64,000 nt of DNA from Lachnospiraceae bacterium UBA3401. GTDB lineage: Bacteria > Bacillota > Clostridia > Lachnospirales > Lachnospiraceae. The stretch is from contig DEPD01000111.1 of NCBI GenBank assembly GCA_002358575.1, forward strand, positions 1 through 64,000. Direction: 5' to 3'. The notes beneath the pieces are model-generated. The model made no database searches and had not been told where the DNA came from. It worked only from the letters and a program-made list of their open reading frames with translations. The position numbers and the translations under genes were made by a program. Of the stretch, positions 35,630-44,476 are shown in pieces (the first letter of the stretch is position 1; every line of letters starts with the position of its first letter).

Positions 35630-36632
35630 CGATCTCGTCACCTCCACCTCTAGAAATAACGATCTCCGCAGAATCTTCAAGTTTTCTGATTATATTTACA
35701 ATCTTCTGCTGTGCTTCCTCAACATCCTTCATTCTGATAGGACCCATAAATTCCATATCTTCCTTAATCATCTCAGCAAGACGTTTTGACATATTACTGA
35801 AAATCGCATTCTGCACTTCCTCCGTCGAACCTTTACATGCAATAGCAAGATCGTTGTTGTCAACATCTCTAAGCACACGCTGAATCGCACGGTCGTCGAG
35901 CAGCAAGATATCCTCGAATACGAACATCTTCTTTCTGATCTCGTCCGCAAGTTCTGGCTCTTCCACTTCGAGCGTTTCCATAATATGTTTTTCTGTTCCT
36001 CTGTCTACTGTGTTCAAAATATCCACCACAGCGTCCACACCACCGATAATAGTGTAATCCTGATTTACCAGAGAAGAAAGCTTTGATTCCAGCACACGCT
36101 CGACTTCCTTAATCACATCTGGACTTGTTCTGTCCATCGTAGCGATACGTCTCGCAACTTCCGCTTGTTTTTCAGGCACCAGCGCGCCGAGAATTGTAGC
36201 CGCCTGTCCCGCGGACAGGTAAGAGAGAATCAATGCGATAGTCTGCGGATGCTCATCCTGTATGAAGTTCAACAACTGAGAAGCATCTGTCTTTTTGACA
36301 AACTCGAATGGTTTTACCTGTAGCGACGCAGTTAACTTGCCAATGACATCCATTGCCTTGTCGGCTCCGAGCGCTTTCTCCAAAAGTTCTTTCGCATAGC
36401 CAATACCGCCCTCTGCAATATACTGCTGCGCAAGACATACCTCATAAAATTCGTTGATTACCTTCTCTTTTACTTGTGGTGTAACGCTCTTGGTATTCGC
36501 AATCTCAAGTGTCAGGTCCTCGATTTCCTCTTCCTTTAAATGTTTAAATATTAGGGAAGATTTCTCAGGTCCGAGGGCAATCAATAAAATTGCCGCCTTC
36601 TGTATTCCCTTTAACTCTTCATTACTAGCCAT
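35622..36632 (-). CDS. fliG: Flagellar motor switch protein FliG
   Basis: A 336-residue protein with the three FliG domains. Recognisable segments are GIQKAAILLIALGPEKSSLI at the start, the middle EHPQTIALILSYLSAGQAA (EHPQ motif), and the C-terminal FEDILLLDDRAIQRVLRDVD with charged torque residues. FliG couples the MS ring to the stator. It follows fliF by six bases and its end overlaps the probable fliH start. Confidence 0.95.
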   Translation of the reverse strand: MASNEELKGIQKAAILLIALGPEKSSLIFKHLKEEEIEDLTLEIANTKSVTPQVKEKVINEFYEVCLAQQYIAEGGIGYAKELLEKALGADKAMDVIGKLTASLQVKPFEFVKKTDASQLLNFIQDEHPQTIALILSYLSAGQAATILGALVPEKQAEVARRIATMDRTSPDVIKEVERVLESKLSSLVNQDYTIIGGVDAVVDILNTVDRGTEKHIMETLEVEEPELADEIRKKMFVFEDILLLDDRAIQRVLRDVDNNDLAIACKGSTEEVQNAIFSNMSKRLAEMIKEDMEFMGPIRMKDVEEAQQKIVNIIRKLEDSAEIVISRGGGDEIVV

Positions 36633-36638
36633 TACTGG

Positions 36639-38252
36639 TTACCCCCAATCCTCGTCAAGCCAGTTTCTTAAAAGTGTAGCAACTGCTTCTGGATTTTCCT
36701 CAACAAAGTTTTCTATTAGTCTTCTCGCTTCGGACTTCTGCTCTGTCTCAATGCCCTCTAATTCATCAACATGTGATTGAAGCAAATCCTCCACTGCAAG
36801 TTCTTCCTCTTCCTCCACTTCTTTTCTGGTTCTCAGACTCATAATTACCACAAATGCCAGAAGTGTAAGAATAATTACAATCAACACAATCTGTATAATG
36901 TCTTTCAGCTCTACAGAAGACTGTATTGTATCGATAAACTGAACCTCTTCGTATGCTACGAAGCTTACATTTTTTGTCGGTATGCCTGTTGCATTTGACA
37001 CCATGCCAACCAAATCTTCATCTATCTCAAGCTTTGTTTTGCCATTGTTCGCAAGCTTATATTCTTCCCACGAAATACCGTCCAAAAATCCCTGAATACG
37101 CACATCTTCCTCACGAACAACACGATATCTTACTGCTGCCACAGAGATGGAGCTGTCATTATACACAATTGTCCCCGTAGCTGCTGTTGTCTTGATAATC
37201 TCCTCATTTGGAAGATAATCACTCTTTCGCTCATATGTATTGCTTCTAGTACCTGACGACTCATCAATCATATAGTCTTCCTCTGAATTGGAATCTGTTC
37301 CAGGTACACCGCCCAAACCATCTGTCGCGTTGGACTGGTATACTTCCTCATGAGCAAGAAGTCCCTGATCGTGTTCGTCATCTGGTGTTGAGTAATTGTG
37401 CTGTGTGATTTCTCTTTGTGAAAAGTCCATCGCAATGTTGGTTCCCACCTCAATCTGATTGAACTCATTTGTTCCAAGAAGCACCTGTCTAACTTCGTTT
37501 TTAATCAGACTTTCTGCTTCCTGTTTGAGCATCATCATATTGTCAGCCTTCTCAATGGTAGAGTAGCTCTGTTCCACTGGGAACCAAATTTTTCCATTCA
37601 CATCAGTGATGGTCACATTGTCTGTGGTCGGATTTCCAAGTGCTGTCGCAATGTATCTTGCAACAGCCGCTGCATTCTCCTCATCAAAGGTAATCCCCTC
37701 ATTGAGATCCAAAAGAATACTTGCATAGGTTTCACGATTCTGCGCAATAAGTGTGCCGTTATCATCAGGAATTGTCAATTGACAAGAAGCTGTCTTAACA
37801 GCTTTCAAGCTTGCCACATCTTCTTCAATTTGTCCCTCGATAAAAAGCTTATATCGCTTCTGCTTGTCGGCTTCTGTTGTGGAAAAACTTCCATTGAGCA
37901 CATCATCAATTGTGTAACCCGCTGTTGGGATATTGTTTGATCCAAGCAGAAGGCGCGCATCTGATTCCCGTGAATCAACTACCTCAAAATTTAAACCATC
38001 TTTTGATACATTATAGGCAATCCCTTCCCCGTCAAGCAGATCCCGCACAGCAGCAGCTTCCTTCGTGGACTCACAGTTTGCGACAGTGACATACTGCTTC
38101 TTTGTAAGCACTGCCACCAATATCGCAATGGCAAGCAAAATTACTGCTATAATCCCAATAATCAATGTCTTCTGCTTTGGCTGAAATTTATTCCACCATT
38201 CCTTGATTCGCTCTAATAGCTTTTTTCCAAAATCTAATACCTTGTCAACCAT
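36639..38252 (-). CDS. fliF: Flagellar MS-ring protein FliF
   Basis: A 537-residue protein with membrane helices at about residues 28-50 and 450-472. The YscJ/FliF periplasmic ring domains lie between them (QKRYKLFIEGQIEEDVASLK, TASCQLTIPDDN). The C-terminal FliG-binding tail ends VEENPEAVATLLRNWLDEDWG (positions about 516-536). Length is normal. GGAGA lies about 9 bases before ATG. Confidence 0.95.
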   Translation of the reverse strand: MVDKVLDFGKKLLERIKEWWNKFQPKQKTLIIGIIAVILLAIAILVAVLTKKQYVTVANCESTKEAAAVRDLLDGEGIAYNVSKDGLNFEVVDSRESDARLLLGSNNIPTAGYTIDDVLNGSFSTTEADKQKRYKLFIEGQIEEDVASLKAVKTASCQLTIPDDNGTLIAQNRETYASILLDLNEGITFDEENAAAVARYIATALGNPTTDNVTITDVNGKIWFPVEQSYSTIEKADNMMMLKQEAESLIKNEVRQVLLGTNEFNQIEVGTNIAMDFSQREITQHNYSTPDDEHDQGLLAHEEVYQSNATDGLGGVPGTDSNSEEDYMIDESSGTRSNTYERKSDYLPNEEIIKTTAATGTIVYNDSSISVAAVRYRVVREEDVRIQGFLDGISWEEYKLANNGKTKLEIDEDLVGMVSNATGIPTKNVSFVAYEEVQFIDTIQSSVELKDIIQIVLIVIILTLLAFVVIMSLRTRKEVEEEEELAVEDLLQSHVDELEGIETEQKSEARRLIENFVEENPEAVATLLRNWLDEDWG

Positions 38253-38319
38253 GTCAAGTATCTCCTTCTCCCAAAATTCCCCTGTAATCCTTTACCGGTA
38301 ATCCATTACAACCAATTCA

Positions 38320-38655
38320 TTAGATTTGAATCTGCATGATCTCCTTATATGCCTCCAAAAGCTTATCTCGGAGTGCAACAGTATAGTCGAGTGCTGTTTG
38401 TGCCTTTCCAACTGCCATTGTCAAATCATGTGTATTTTCCGAAATTCCCATTGACCATTTTAGTATTTCGTTCTCTTGATTGGACAGCAGTTCGTTTGTA
38501 TTATTGATGTTACTCACTGCCGCATCCAAAAACGAACCAAACAGATTGTTCTTTGTCCCCTCATTGTCGGTATTAGTACCATACAAGGCATTTTTTGCTG
38601 TATCGGAACTGACCTTGTACAGATCATTAATATCCTTTGCCGCTGTTATTGTCAT
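38320..38655 (-). CDS. fliE: Flagellar hook-basal body protein FliE
   Basis: A 111-residue protein with the C-terminal FliE signature: LTMAVGKAQTALDYTVALRD followed by KLLEAYKEIMQIQI. FliE joins the MS ring to the rod. AGGGGG precedes ATG by 8-9 bases. A small GCCCGC/GCGGGC hairpin lies in the 76-base gap from flgC (38681-38696). Confidence 0.93.
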   Translation of the reverse strand: MTITAAKDINDLYKVSSDTAKNALYGTNTDNEGTKNNLFGSFLDAAVSNINNTNELLSNQENEILKWSMGISENTHDLTMAVGKAQTALDYTVALRDKLLEAYKEIMQIQI

Positions 38656-38731
38656 TATTCTTTCCCCCTAACTCCCTTTCGCCCGCTTTAGCGGGCACTC
38701 AAATCAAGGTTATACTCCCCTTAACGAATCC

Positions 38732-39226
38732 CTAGAAGTTCATTTCTAATCCTTTGCTTGCCATTGCTTTTGTCGCCTCAAAAGCTGCTTGGTTCGCTTC
38801 ATAACCCCTACTTGCATCGATCATATTTGTCATCTCTGTAATGATATTTACATTGGGATAATGTACATACCCGTTCTCATCCGCGTCTGGATGCTCCGGG
38901 TCATAGGTCATAACGTCCTCGGTCCATGTATCCTCGTACAATCCTCCCACCTTCACTCCTGTTCCCGGGCTTGCCAGTTCTGCTGAATTGGTGCATCCAA
39001 GCGGTCTGCCGCTCAGATTGCTAAACGCAGTGTCCAACATATGTGAAAACTTTCTGTTCTTTGTGTCTGTCTTCTCCTGAAAAGTAACAACTTTTCTGAC
39101 ATACGGCGTACCGTCTTCTGTTCTAGTGGAATGTGCATTCGCCATGTTCTGTGAGATAATATCCATGCGATATCGCTCAGCGGACATTCCTGATGCACTA
39201 ATATCAAACGAATCAAAGATTCCCAT
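38732..39226 (-). CDS. flgC: Flagellar rod protein FlgC
   Basis: A 164-residue rod protein. The N-terminal motif is FDISASGMSAERYRMDIISQ then NMANAHSTR. The C-terminal motif is VNIITEMTNMIDASRGYEAN then QAAFEATKAM. It is a little longer than the usual 135-150 residues. AGGAGGG lies about 7 bases before ATG. Confidence 0.94.
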   Translation of the reverse strand: MGIFDSFDISASGMSAERYRMDIISQNMANAHSTRTEDGTPYVRKVVTFQEKTDTKNRKFSHMLDTAFSNLSGRPLGCTNSAELASPGTGVKVGGLYEDTWTEDVMTYDPEHPDADENGYVHYPNVNIITEMTNMIDASRGYEANQAAFEATKAMASKGLEMNF

Positions 39227-39238
39227 TTAACTGCCCTC

Positions 39239-39631
39239 CTATTGCATTACTGACTTTAACTGCGAGAAATTTTTATTCAGCAAATCCATCATGCCATTAT
39301 ATTTAATCTGATTTTTTGCAAGAATTGCATTTTCATTATTGATATCCACATTATTTCCGTCATACCGGAAAGACAACTCTGCATAATCCGTATAAATCTC
39401 GGGAGTCAATGCTTCCAAATCCAAATTTTTCACTCTCGCATCCACTGTGTCTTCACTCGCTCTTGCAAACGCATGTTTAAGCTCTGTCTCAAAACGGATA
39501 TCCTTCCTCTTATAGTTGGGCGTGTTCACGTTTGCAATATTATGATTGATGATATCGTTTCTTGTTGATGCTGCATCCAATGAAGTTCCTAAAACATTAA
39601 TGTAGTCAAATACACCTGAGTTGTTTAACAT
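39239..39631 (-). CDS. flgB: Flagellar rod protein FlgB
   Basis: A 130-residue rod protein. The N-terminal signature is LDAASTRNDIINHNIANVNT then PNYKRKDIRFE. It is the first gene of the flagellar cluster. AAGGAGGAG lies about 6 bases before ATG. A sigma-A-type promoter with an embedded CodY-like box lies about 90 bases upstream. Confidence 0.94.
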   Translation of the reverse strand: MLNNSGVFDYINVLGTSLDAASTRNDIINHNIANVNTPNYKRKDIRFETELKHAFARASEDTVDARVKNLDLEALTPEIYTDYAELSFRYDGNNVDINNENAILAKNQIKYNGMMDLLNKNFSQLKSVMQ

Positions 39632-39717
39632 CTCTGCTCCTCCTTTTCATAATTTGATTCTATGTAAACCAATTATTCTGCATATGGATTTACATAATAT
39701 ATCGTCTTTCTTACTCT

Positions 39718-39745
39718 ATTATAGATTATTTTCAGAATATTTCAA
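39718..39745 (-). promoter_or_regulatory. Sigma-A-type promoter of the flgB operon
   Basis: On the minus strand TTGAAA (39740-39745), 16 bases, TATAAT (39718-39723). The transcript would have an 80-base leader before flgB. This is the only strong promoter in the gap between codY and flgB. Confidence 0.8.
39727..39741. promoter_or_regulatory. CodY box (13/15) within the flgB promoter
   Basis: The minus strand reads AATATTCTGAAAATA, matching AATTTTCWGAAAATT at 13 of 15 bases. The box fills the spacer between -35 and -10, so a bound CodY would block RNA polymerase. In Bacillus subtilis, CodY represses the fla/che promoter, and codY likewise lies just upstream of flgB. Confidence 0.65.
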
Positions 39746-39824
39746 GTATTTTTTTCATTATTTTGCAATATTATGTGAATTTGTTTTATTCTATTATGTA
39801 AATTCATTATTTTAACCTTAAAAT

Positions 39825-39875
39825 TAAAAAAAGACTTATCTTTTTTGATAAATACATAAGATAAGTCTTTTTTAT
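39825..39875. terminator. Terminator after codY, possibly bidirectional
   Basis: AAAAAGACTTATCTT and AAGATAAGTCTTTTT form a 15-pair stem with a 15-base loop, flanked by A and T runs. On the minus strand it ends the codY transcript 46 bases after the stop codon and insulates the flgB promoter. Confidence 0.85.
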
Positions 39876-39918
39876 ATTATATTGATACAATTTAAATTAT
39901 TGCTGCAATTTTAATCAA

Positions 39919-40704
39919 TTATTTGTTCAGTTGCCGTTTCAGTGCTTCCACTTCCTCAAACACAACATCATTGAGCACTTTAATGTATGTTCCTTTCATG
40001 CCAGAAGAACGCGACTCAATCACGCCTGCACTCTCAAACTTGCGGAGTGCATTTACAATCACGCTTCTTGTGATGCCCACGCGGTCTGCAATCTTGCTGG
40101 CAACCAAAATCCCTTCTGTGCCATTCAGCTCATCAAAAATGTGTGTGATCGCTTCCATCTCAGAGAACGACAATGTAGAAATCGCAGATTTTACAACTGC
40201 AATCTTGCGGCTCTCCTCCGCATTCTCCTCACTCACAGCGCGGAGCATCTCAAGTCCGACTACAGTCACACCATACTCACACAAAATAATATCATCAATG
40301 TCATACTGCTCATTGCATTTGTATATAAATAATGTTCCCAGACGCTCCCCCGCAATCTCAATCGGCGTAATAACTGCCTGATACTTGCGGATATCCTCAC
40401 TTTCAAATCCCAGTGTTGCAAGATTGACATTTTCTTTTGTGGAGAGCACTCCCAGAAGCCTTTCATTTAACATGGGGTCGATAAATCCACCTACATTGTC
40501 CTCAACAAGCTCCTTTAGTTCATCCACACCTTCACAGTTCCCTATACCCAACACTTTTCCTTTTTTGCTGATCACTAATACATTCGAGTCCACAATATCT
40601 CGGATCACCTTGCAGATATCATTAAAAACCACTTTACTAGCATTGTTGTTGTGTAAAAGTTTTCCTATCTTTCTCGTTTTATCTAACAATTGTACGCTAC
40701 CCAT
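39919..40704 (-). CDS. codY: Global nutrient-responsive repressor CodY
   Basis: A 261-residue CodY. The N-terminal GAF domain begins LLDKTRKIGKLLHNNNASKV and includes the branched-chain amino acid pocket. The C-terminal winged helix-turn-helix is ASKIADRVGITRSVIVNALR with FESAGVIESRSSGMKGTYIK. CodY represses genes in rich medium, using GTP and branched-chain amino acids as signals in Firmicutes. It directly precedes flgB and its candidate boxes lie in two motility promoters. GGAGG lies 7-8 bases before ATG. Confidence 0.95.
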   Translation of the reverse strand: MGSVQLLDKTRKIGKLLHNNNASKVVFNDICKVIRDIVDSNVLVISKKGKVLGIGNCEGVDELKELVEDNVGGFIDPMLNERLLGVLSTKENVNLATLGFESEDIRKYQAVITPIEIAGERLGTLFIYKCNEQYDIDDIILCEYGVTVVGLEMLRAVSEENAEESRKIAVVKSAISTLSFSEMEAITHIFDELNGTEGILVASKIADRVGITRSVIVNALRKFESAGVIESRSSGMKGTYIKVLNDVVFEEVEALKRQLNK

Positions 40705-40787
40705 AGCAAACCTCCAAGTCCCTTTATTGTTCGCAGCTCACATAAAATTCTGCAATTTCTCCGTCAAAAAGTCCTATTGATACTAAA

Positions 40788-40816
40788 ATTTTAACATACA
40801 TAACTTTATTTTTCAA
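40788..40816 (-). promoter_or_regulatory. Sigma-A-type promoter of codY
   Basis: On the minus strand TTGAAA (40811-40816), 17 bases, TAAAAT (40788-40793), about 85 bases before the codY ATG. No CodY box of comparable quality was seen here. Confidence 0.7.
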
Positions 40817-40927
40817 TAGTTTCCGTTAATAATTCAAGAATACTTTACAATTTCTTTTACTTTTTATAATATAAAAAATATTTAAACTATTGCAATAATA
40901 AGAAATTGTGGGAAAATAAATGTAATG

Positions 40928-40962
40928 TAAAAACTCCGGCATAAATCTCTTATACCGGAGTT
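40928..40962 (-). terminator. Rho-independent terminator after topA
   Basis: On the minus strand AACTCCGG, a 15-base loop, CCGGAGTT, then TTTTAC. It lies about 40 bases after the topA stop codon and separates topA from codY. Confidence 0.75.
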
Positions 40963-40998
40963 CTCTATTATAGATAGATTCATACAGAGAATAGCCCC

Positions 40999-43077
40999 TT
41001 AAGGCGCCACCTCCTCTATCTTTTTCACAAAACCACACTGTTCATCTGCGCAGACAAGCTTATTTCCCTTGATTAACATAATGCCGCCACAGCGCTGGCA
41101 CTTCTCTTTGGACGGCTTTTGCCACACCATAAAATCACACTCTGGTATCGCCTCACAGCCATAATATCTTCTTCCTTTTTTCGTCTTTCTAATAACAACT
41201 TCCTTGCCGCACTTCGGACAGGGCACCCCAATTTTCTCAAAATAGGGTTTTGTATTTTTGCATTCTGGAAATCCCGGACAGGCAAGAAATTTGCCGTGTG
41301 GTCCATATTTTATGACCATGTTCCTGCCGCACACATCACACAATTCATCGGACACTTCGTCGGCAATCTCCACTTCATCAAGTTCCTTTTCTGCTACTTT
41401 CACCGCCTCATCCAGATCGGGATAAAAATTTCCTACCACTGTCTTCCAGCCAACTGCGCCATCTTCCACCTTGTCGAGCAACGCTTCAAGATTTGCCGTA
41501 AAATTTACGTCCACAATTGAGGGAAATGCATCTTTCATCATATTGTTGACTACTTCGCCCAACTCGGAAACATAGAGGTTTTTGTCCTCTTTCACCACGT
41601 AGCGTCTCGCCATAATTGTTGTGATTGTCGGCGCATAGGTACTAGGCCGACCGATTCCAAGCTCTTCGAGTGCTCGTACAAGTGAAGCCTCTGTATAGTG
41701 TGGCGGTGGCTGTGTAAAATGCTGTTTGGGTTCCAGAGACTCCAAGGAAAGCGATGTCTCTTTTGTGATATCTTTCACAAGCGTATTGAAGACTGCTTTC
41801 TCCTCATCTGCTTCTTTATAGACACTCATAAAACCGTCAAAATCCAATTTGGACGCAGACACTGTAAAATGATGCGCCTCCGCGTCAATCTTCACGGAAG
41901 TTGTCTCAAACTTTGCAGGCGTCATACGGCTTGCAGTAAAGCGCTTCCAAATAAGCTGGTACAGGCGAAATTGATCGCGGCTCAACGACTCCTTTAAATC
42001 CGCAGGCGTGTTATTAATATCCGTCGGACGTATGGCCTCATGCGCATCTTGAATCTTTTGGTCTTTTTTCCTTTCGGCCACAGTCTCCGCTGCATACGCA
42101 TCTCCATAGTTTTTGGCAATATACTCCTTGGAGGAAGCCGCCGCCTCATCAGAAACTCGCGTCGAATCTGTTCGCAAATAGGTAATAATGCCGACCGTTC
42201 CCTGCCCTTTTAGTTCCACGCCCTCATAGAGCTGCTGCGCCAGACGCATTGTCTTCTGTGTTGAGAAATTCAGTGCCTTACTCGCCTCCTGCTGCAATGT
42301 CGATGTTGTGAAAGGCAGCGGTGCCTTCTTAACGCGCTCTCCCTTTTTTATATCTGTGACGGCAAAATGTGCCCCTTCCAGCTCTTTTAAGATTTTGTCC
42401 ATCTCTTCCTTAGAAGAAATCTCTGCCTTTTTCTCCCCTGTACCATAATACTTTGCTATGAGAGGCTTTTTCTCTCCCTTTATTTTCAATGTTACATCTA
42501 GCGTCCAGTACTCTTCTGGAATAAAGGCATTGATCTCATCTTCCCTGTCACAGATAATGCGCAAAGCCACAGACTGCACTCTGCCCGCGCTCAACCCTCT
42601 CTTAATTTTTGCCCATAAAAGCGGAGAAATCCGATATCCAACCATTCTGTCAAGCATACGGCGCGCCTGCTGTGCATCAACCAGGCTCATATCAATCTCC
42701 CTTGGATTTTTTAGAGATTCTTTTACTGCATTCTTTGTAATCTCGTTAAATGTAATGCGATATACTTTTTTGTTCTCTAATTTCAGGGCAATATACAAAT
42801 GCCATGAGATTGCCTCCCCCTCACGGTCAGGGTCCGTTGCGAGATAGATTTTATCTGCCTTCTTTACTTCTCTGCGAAGTTTTGCCAGAATGTCTCCCTT
42901 CCCACGAATGGTTATATATTTCGGTTCGTAATCATTTTCTGCATCAAATCCCAGTTGGCTTTTGGGCATATCGCGCACATGACCATTGCTCGCCAATACC
43001 TCATAATTTGCACCCAGAAATTTCTTGATTGTCTTAACTTTCGCGGGTGACTCAACTATCACCAAATATTTTGCCAT
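40999..43077 (-). CDS. topA: DNA topoisomerase I
   Basis: A 692-residue type IA topoisomerase. The TOPRIM domain begins KYLVIVESPAKVKTIKKFLG with the metal motif TDPDREGEAISWH. The active-site tyrosine is in GIITYLRTDSTRVS at about residue 300. Three C-terminal zinc-finger modules are present (CDVCG...C, CPKCG...C, CQRCG...C). It relaxes negative supercoils. The order dprA-topA-codY is common in Firmicutes. Confidence 0.96.
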   Translation of the reverse strand: MAKYLVIVESPAKVKTIKKFLGANYEVLASNGHVRDMPKSQLGFDAENDYEPKYITIRGKGDILAKLRREVKKADKIYLATDPDREGEAISWHLYIALKLENKKVYRITFNEITKNAVKESLKNPREIDMSLVDAQQARRMLDRMVGYRISPLLWAKIKRGLSAGRVQSVALRIICDREDEINAFIPEEYWTLDVTLKIKGEKKPLIAKYYGTGEKKAEISSKEEMDKILKELEGAHFAVTDIKKGERVKKAPLPFTTSTLQQEASKALNFSTQKTMRLAQQLYEGVELKGQGTVGIITYLRTDSTRVSDEAAASSKEYIAKNYGDAYAAETVAERKKDQKIQDAHEAIRPTDINNTPADLKESLSRDQFRLYQLIWKRFTASRMTPAKFETTSVKIDAEAHHFTVSASKLDFDGFMSVYKEADEEKAVFNTLVKDITKETSLSLESLEPKQHFTQPPPHYTEASLVRALEELGIGRPSTYAPTITTIMARRYVVKEDKNLYVSELGEVVNNMMKDAFPSIVDVNFTANLEALLDKVEDGAVGWKTVVGNFYPDLDEAVKVAEKELDEVEIADEVSDELCDVCGRNMVIKYGPHGKFLACPGFPECKNTKPYFEKIGVPCPKCGKEVVIRKTKKGRRYYGCEAIPECDFMVWQKPSKEKCQRCGGIMLIKGNKLVCADEQCGFVKKIEEVAP

Positions 43078-43318
43078 ACTGTTACCTCTTAATTTCTTAT
43101 TGTTGACTTACGTTCACCACTATAACCCAATTTTAAACTTGTGGCAAGTAATATTTTCTAAAATCTGTCAAATATTTTATGCTGCCTTGATAGCAATTAC
43201 AAAAAAGCACTTTATACTTTCTTTTTCTAAAAAACTATTCAGAAATTACTTGTGGCAAGGACGCTGTATAAATGTTCCGCTACAAAAAAAGAAAAGCACA
43301 GGTATAGCGGCTATATTC

Positions 43319-44443
43319 CTAAGTCCTTTTATACTGTCTGTTACAAAAGGCAATAAATCCTTTTAATTCCAACTCGACAAGCCCCTGACAAATCTGTGGT
43401 ATTGTGAATGATTTTCCTTTTTCCCGCAACAAAGAAACAATGACATCCTGTGTCGCTGGCAAACCTCCTATCACCGCATAGACTTCCTGCGCCACTGCAG
43501 AAAGTTTTTCCACGGGAAACTTTGGGACCTGTCTGTCAACTTTTTGCGGCAGCGCCTCCCAGCGCATATCCTCTACTATATCCTCTGGTGCCGTTGCAGC
43601 CGTCGCTCCCTGCCGTAAAAGTCGATTGCACCCTATACTAAGACTGTCCATACATCTTCCTGGCACTGTAAATACATCTTTTCCTTGTTCTAAGGCCATG
43701 TCCACCGTTATTAACGTACCACTCTTTTCACGTGCCTCGACCACTAACACCGCATCTGACAAAGCACTGATAATTCGATTTCTTGGCGGAAATAGCATTG
43801 GTCTTGGCTCCATCTGCGGCGGATACTCTGACAGCACACCTCCTTGTTCCAAAAGCTGAGAATACAGCTTTTCATTTGTTTTTGGATACACCACGTCAAC
43901 ACCACAGCCAAGCACTGCATAGGAGCTGCCCCCTGCTTTTAGAGCAGCTTTCTGGCTGATGCCATCTATCCCTTGTGCCATTCCACTTATAATATCAATA
44001 CCGCGCGCTGCAAATGCCGACGCAAAAGTTTCCGCCATATGCCTGCCATACTCACTACATTTTCTCGCCCCAATCATTGCCACAGCCGGAACATCTTCTG
44101 CGGGAAGCTTTCCTTTATAAAAAATGCCAAAAGGCGGATCTGCAATGCGGGCAAGCTTGCTAGGAAAATCCGAATCCTCACAGTATGTATAACGAATCCC
44201 CAGCGCTTCCATATAATTCCAGACCTTCTGCGGTGTATATCTCTTTCTGTGCTGACAGAAACGCTCACAACCTTTCAATCCCATAATGGCTGCAAGCTGC
44301 CCTTCTTCCATATTATAAATGTTTTGCACACTGCCCGCCGCGCTAAGAAGTTTATACTTTGTGTCGCTCGCGATCCAGTAGATAGTGTCAAGCCAACAAG
44401 CATATTGTTTTTGCTGTAATATATCTTCCTTGTTTTCTTTCAT
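43319..44443 (-). CDS. dprA: DNA processing protein DprA (Smf)
   Basis: A 374-residue protein. The Rossmann-like DprA core has AMIGARKCSEYGRHMAETFA, GIDIISGMAQGIDGISQKAA and GCGVDVVYPKTNEKLY. A C-terminal winged-helix (DprA_WH) follows. It loads RecA on incoming single-stranded DNA during transformation. CAGGAG lies 6-7 bases before ATG. It lies between yifB and topA, the usual context. No other competence genes are in the window. Confidence 0.94.
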   Translation of the reverse strand: MKENKEDILQQKQYACWLDTIYWIASDTKYKLLSAAGSVQNIYNMEEGQLAAIMGLKGCERFCQHRKRYTPQKVWNYMEALGIRYTYCEDSDFPSKLARIADPPFGIFYKGKLPAEDVPAVAMIGARKCSEYGRHMAETFASAFAARGIDIISGMAQGIDGISQKAALKAGGSSYAVLGCGVDVVYPKTNEKLYSQLLEQGGVLSEYPPQMEPRPMLFPPRNRIISALSDAVLVVEAREKSGTLITVDMALEQGKDVFTVPGRCMDSLSIGCNRLLRQGATAATAPEDIVEDMRWEALPQKVDRQVPKFPVEKLSAVAQEVYAVIGGLPATQDVIVSLLREKGKSFTIPQICQGLVELELKGFIAFCNRQYKRT

Positions 44444-44476
44444 AAATCTCCTGTTTGATAATATTCCGCCAAAAAA

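Noticed and set aside
38681..38696. GCCCGC/GCGGGC hairpin between flgC and fliE as a terminator
   Set aside because: There is no T-run after it on either strand and the surrounding genes are clearly one operon. It is more likely a small processing or spacing hairpin.
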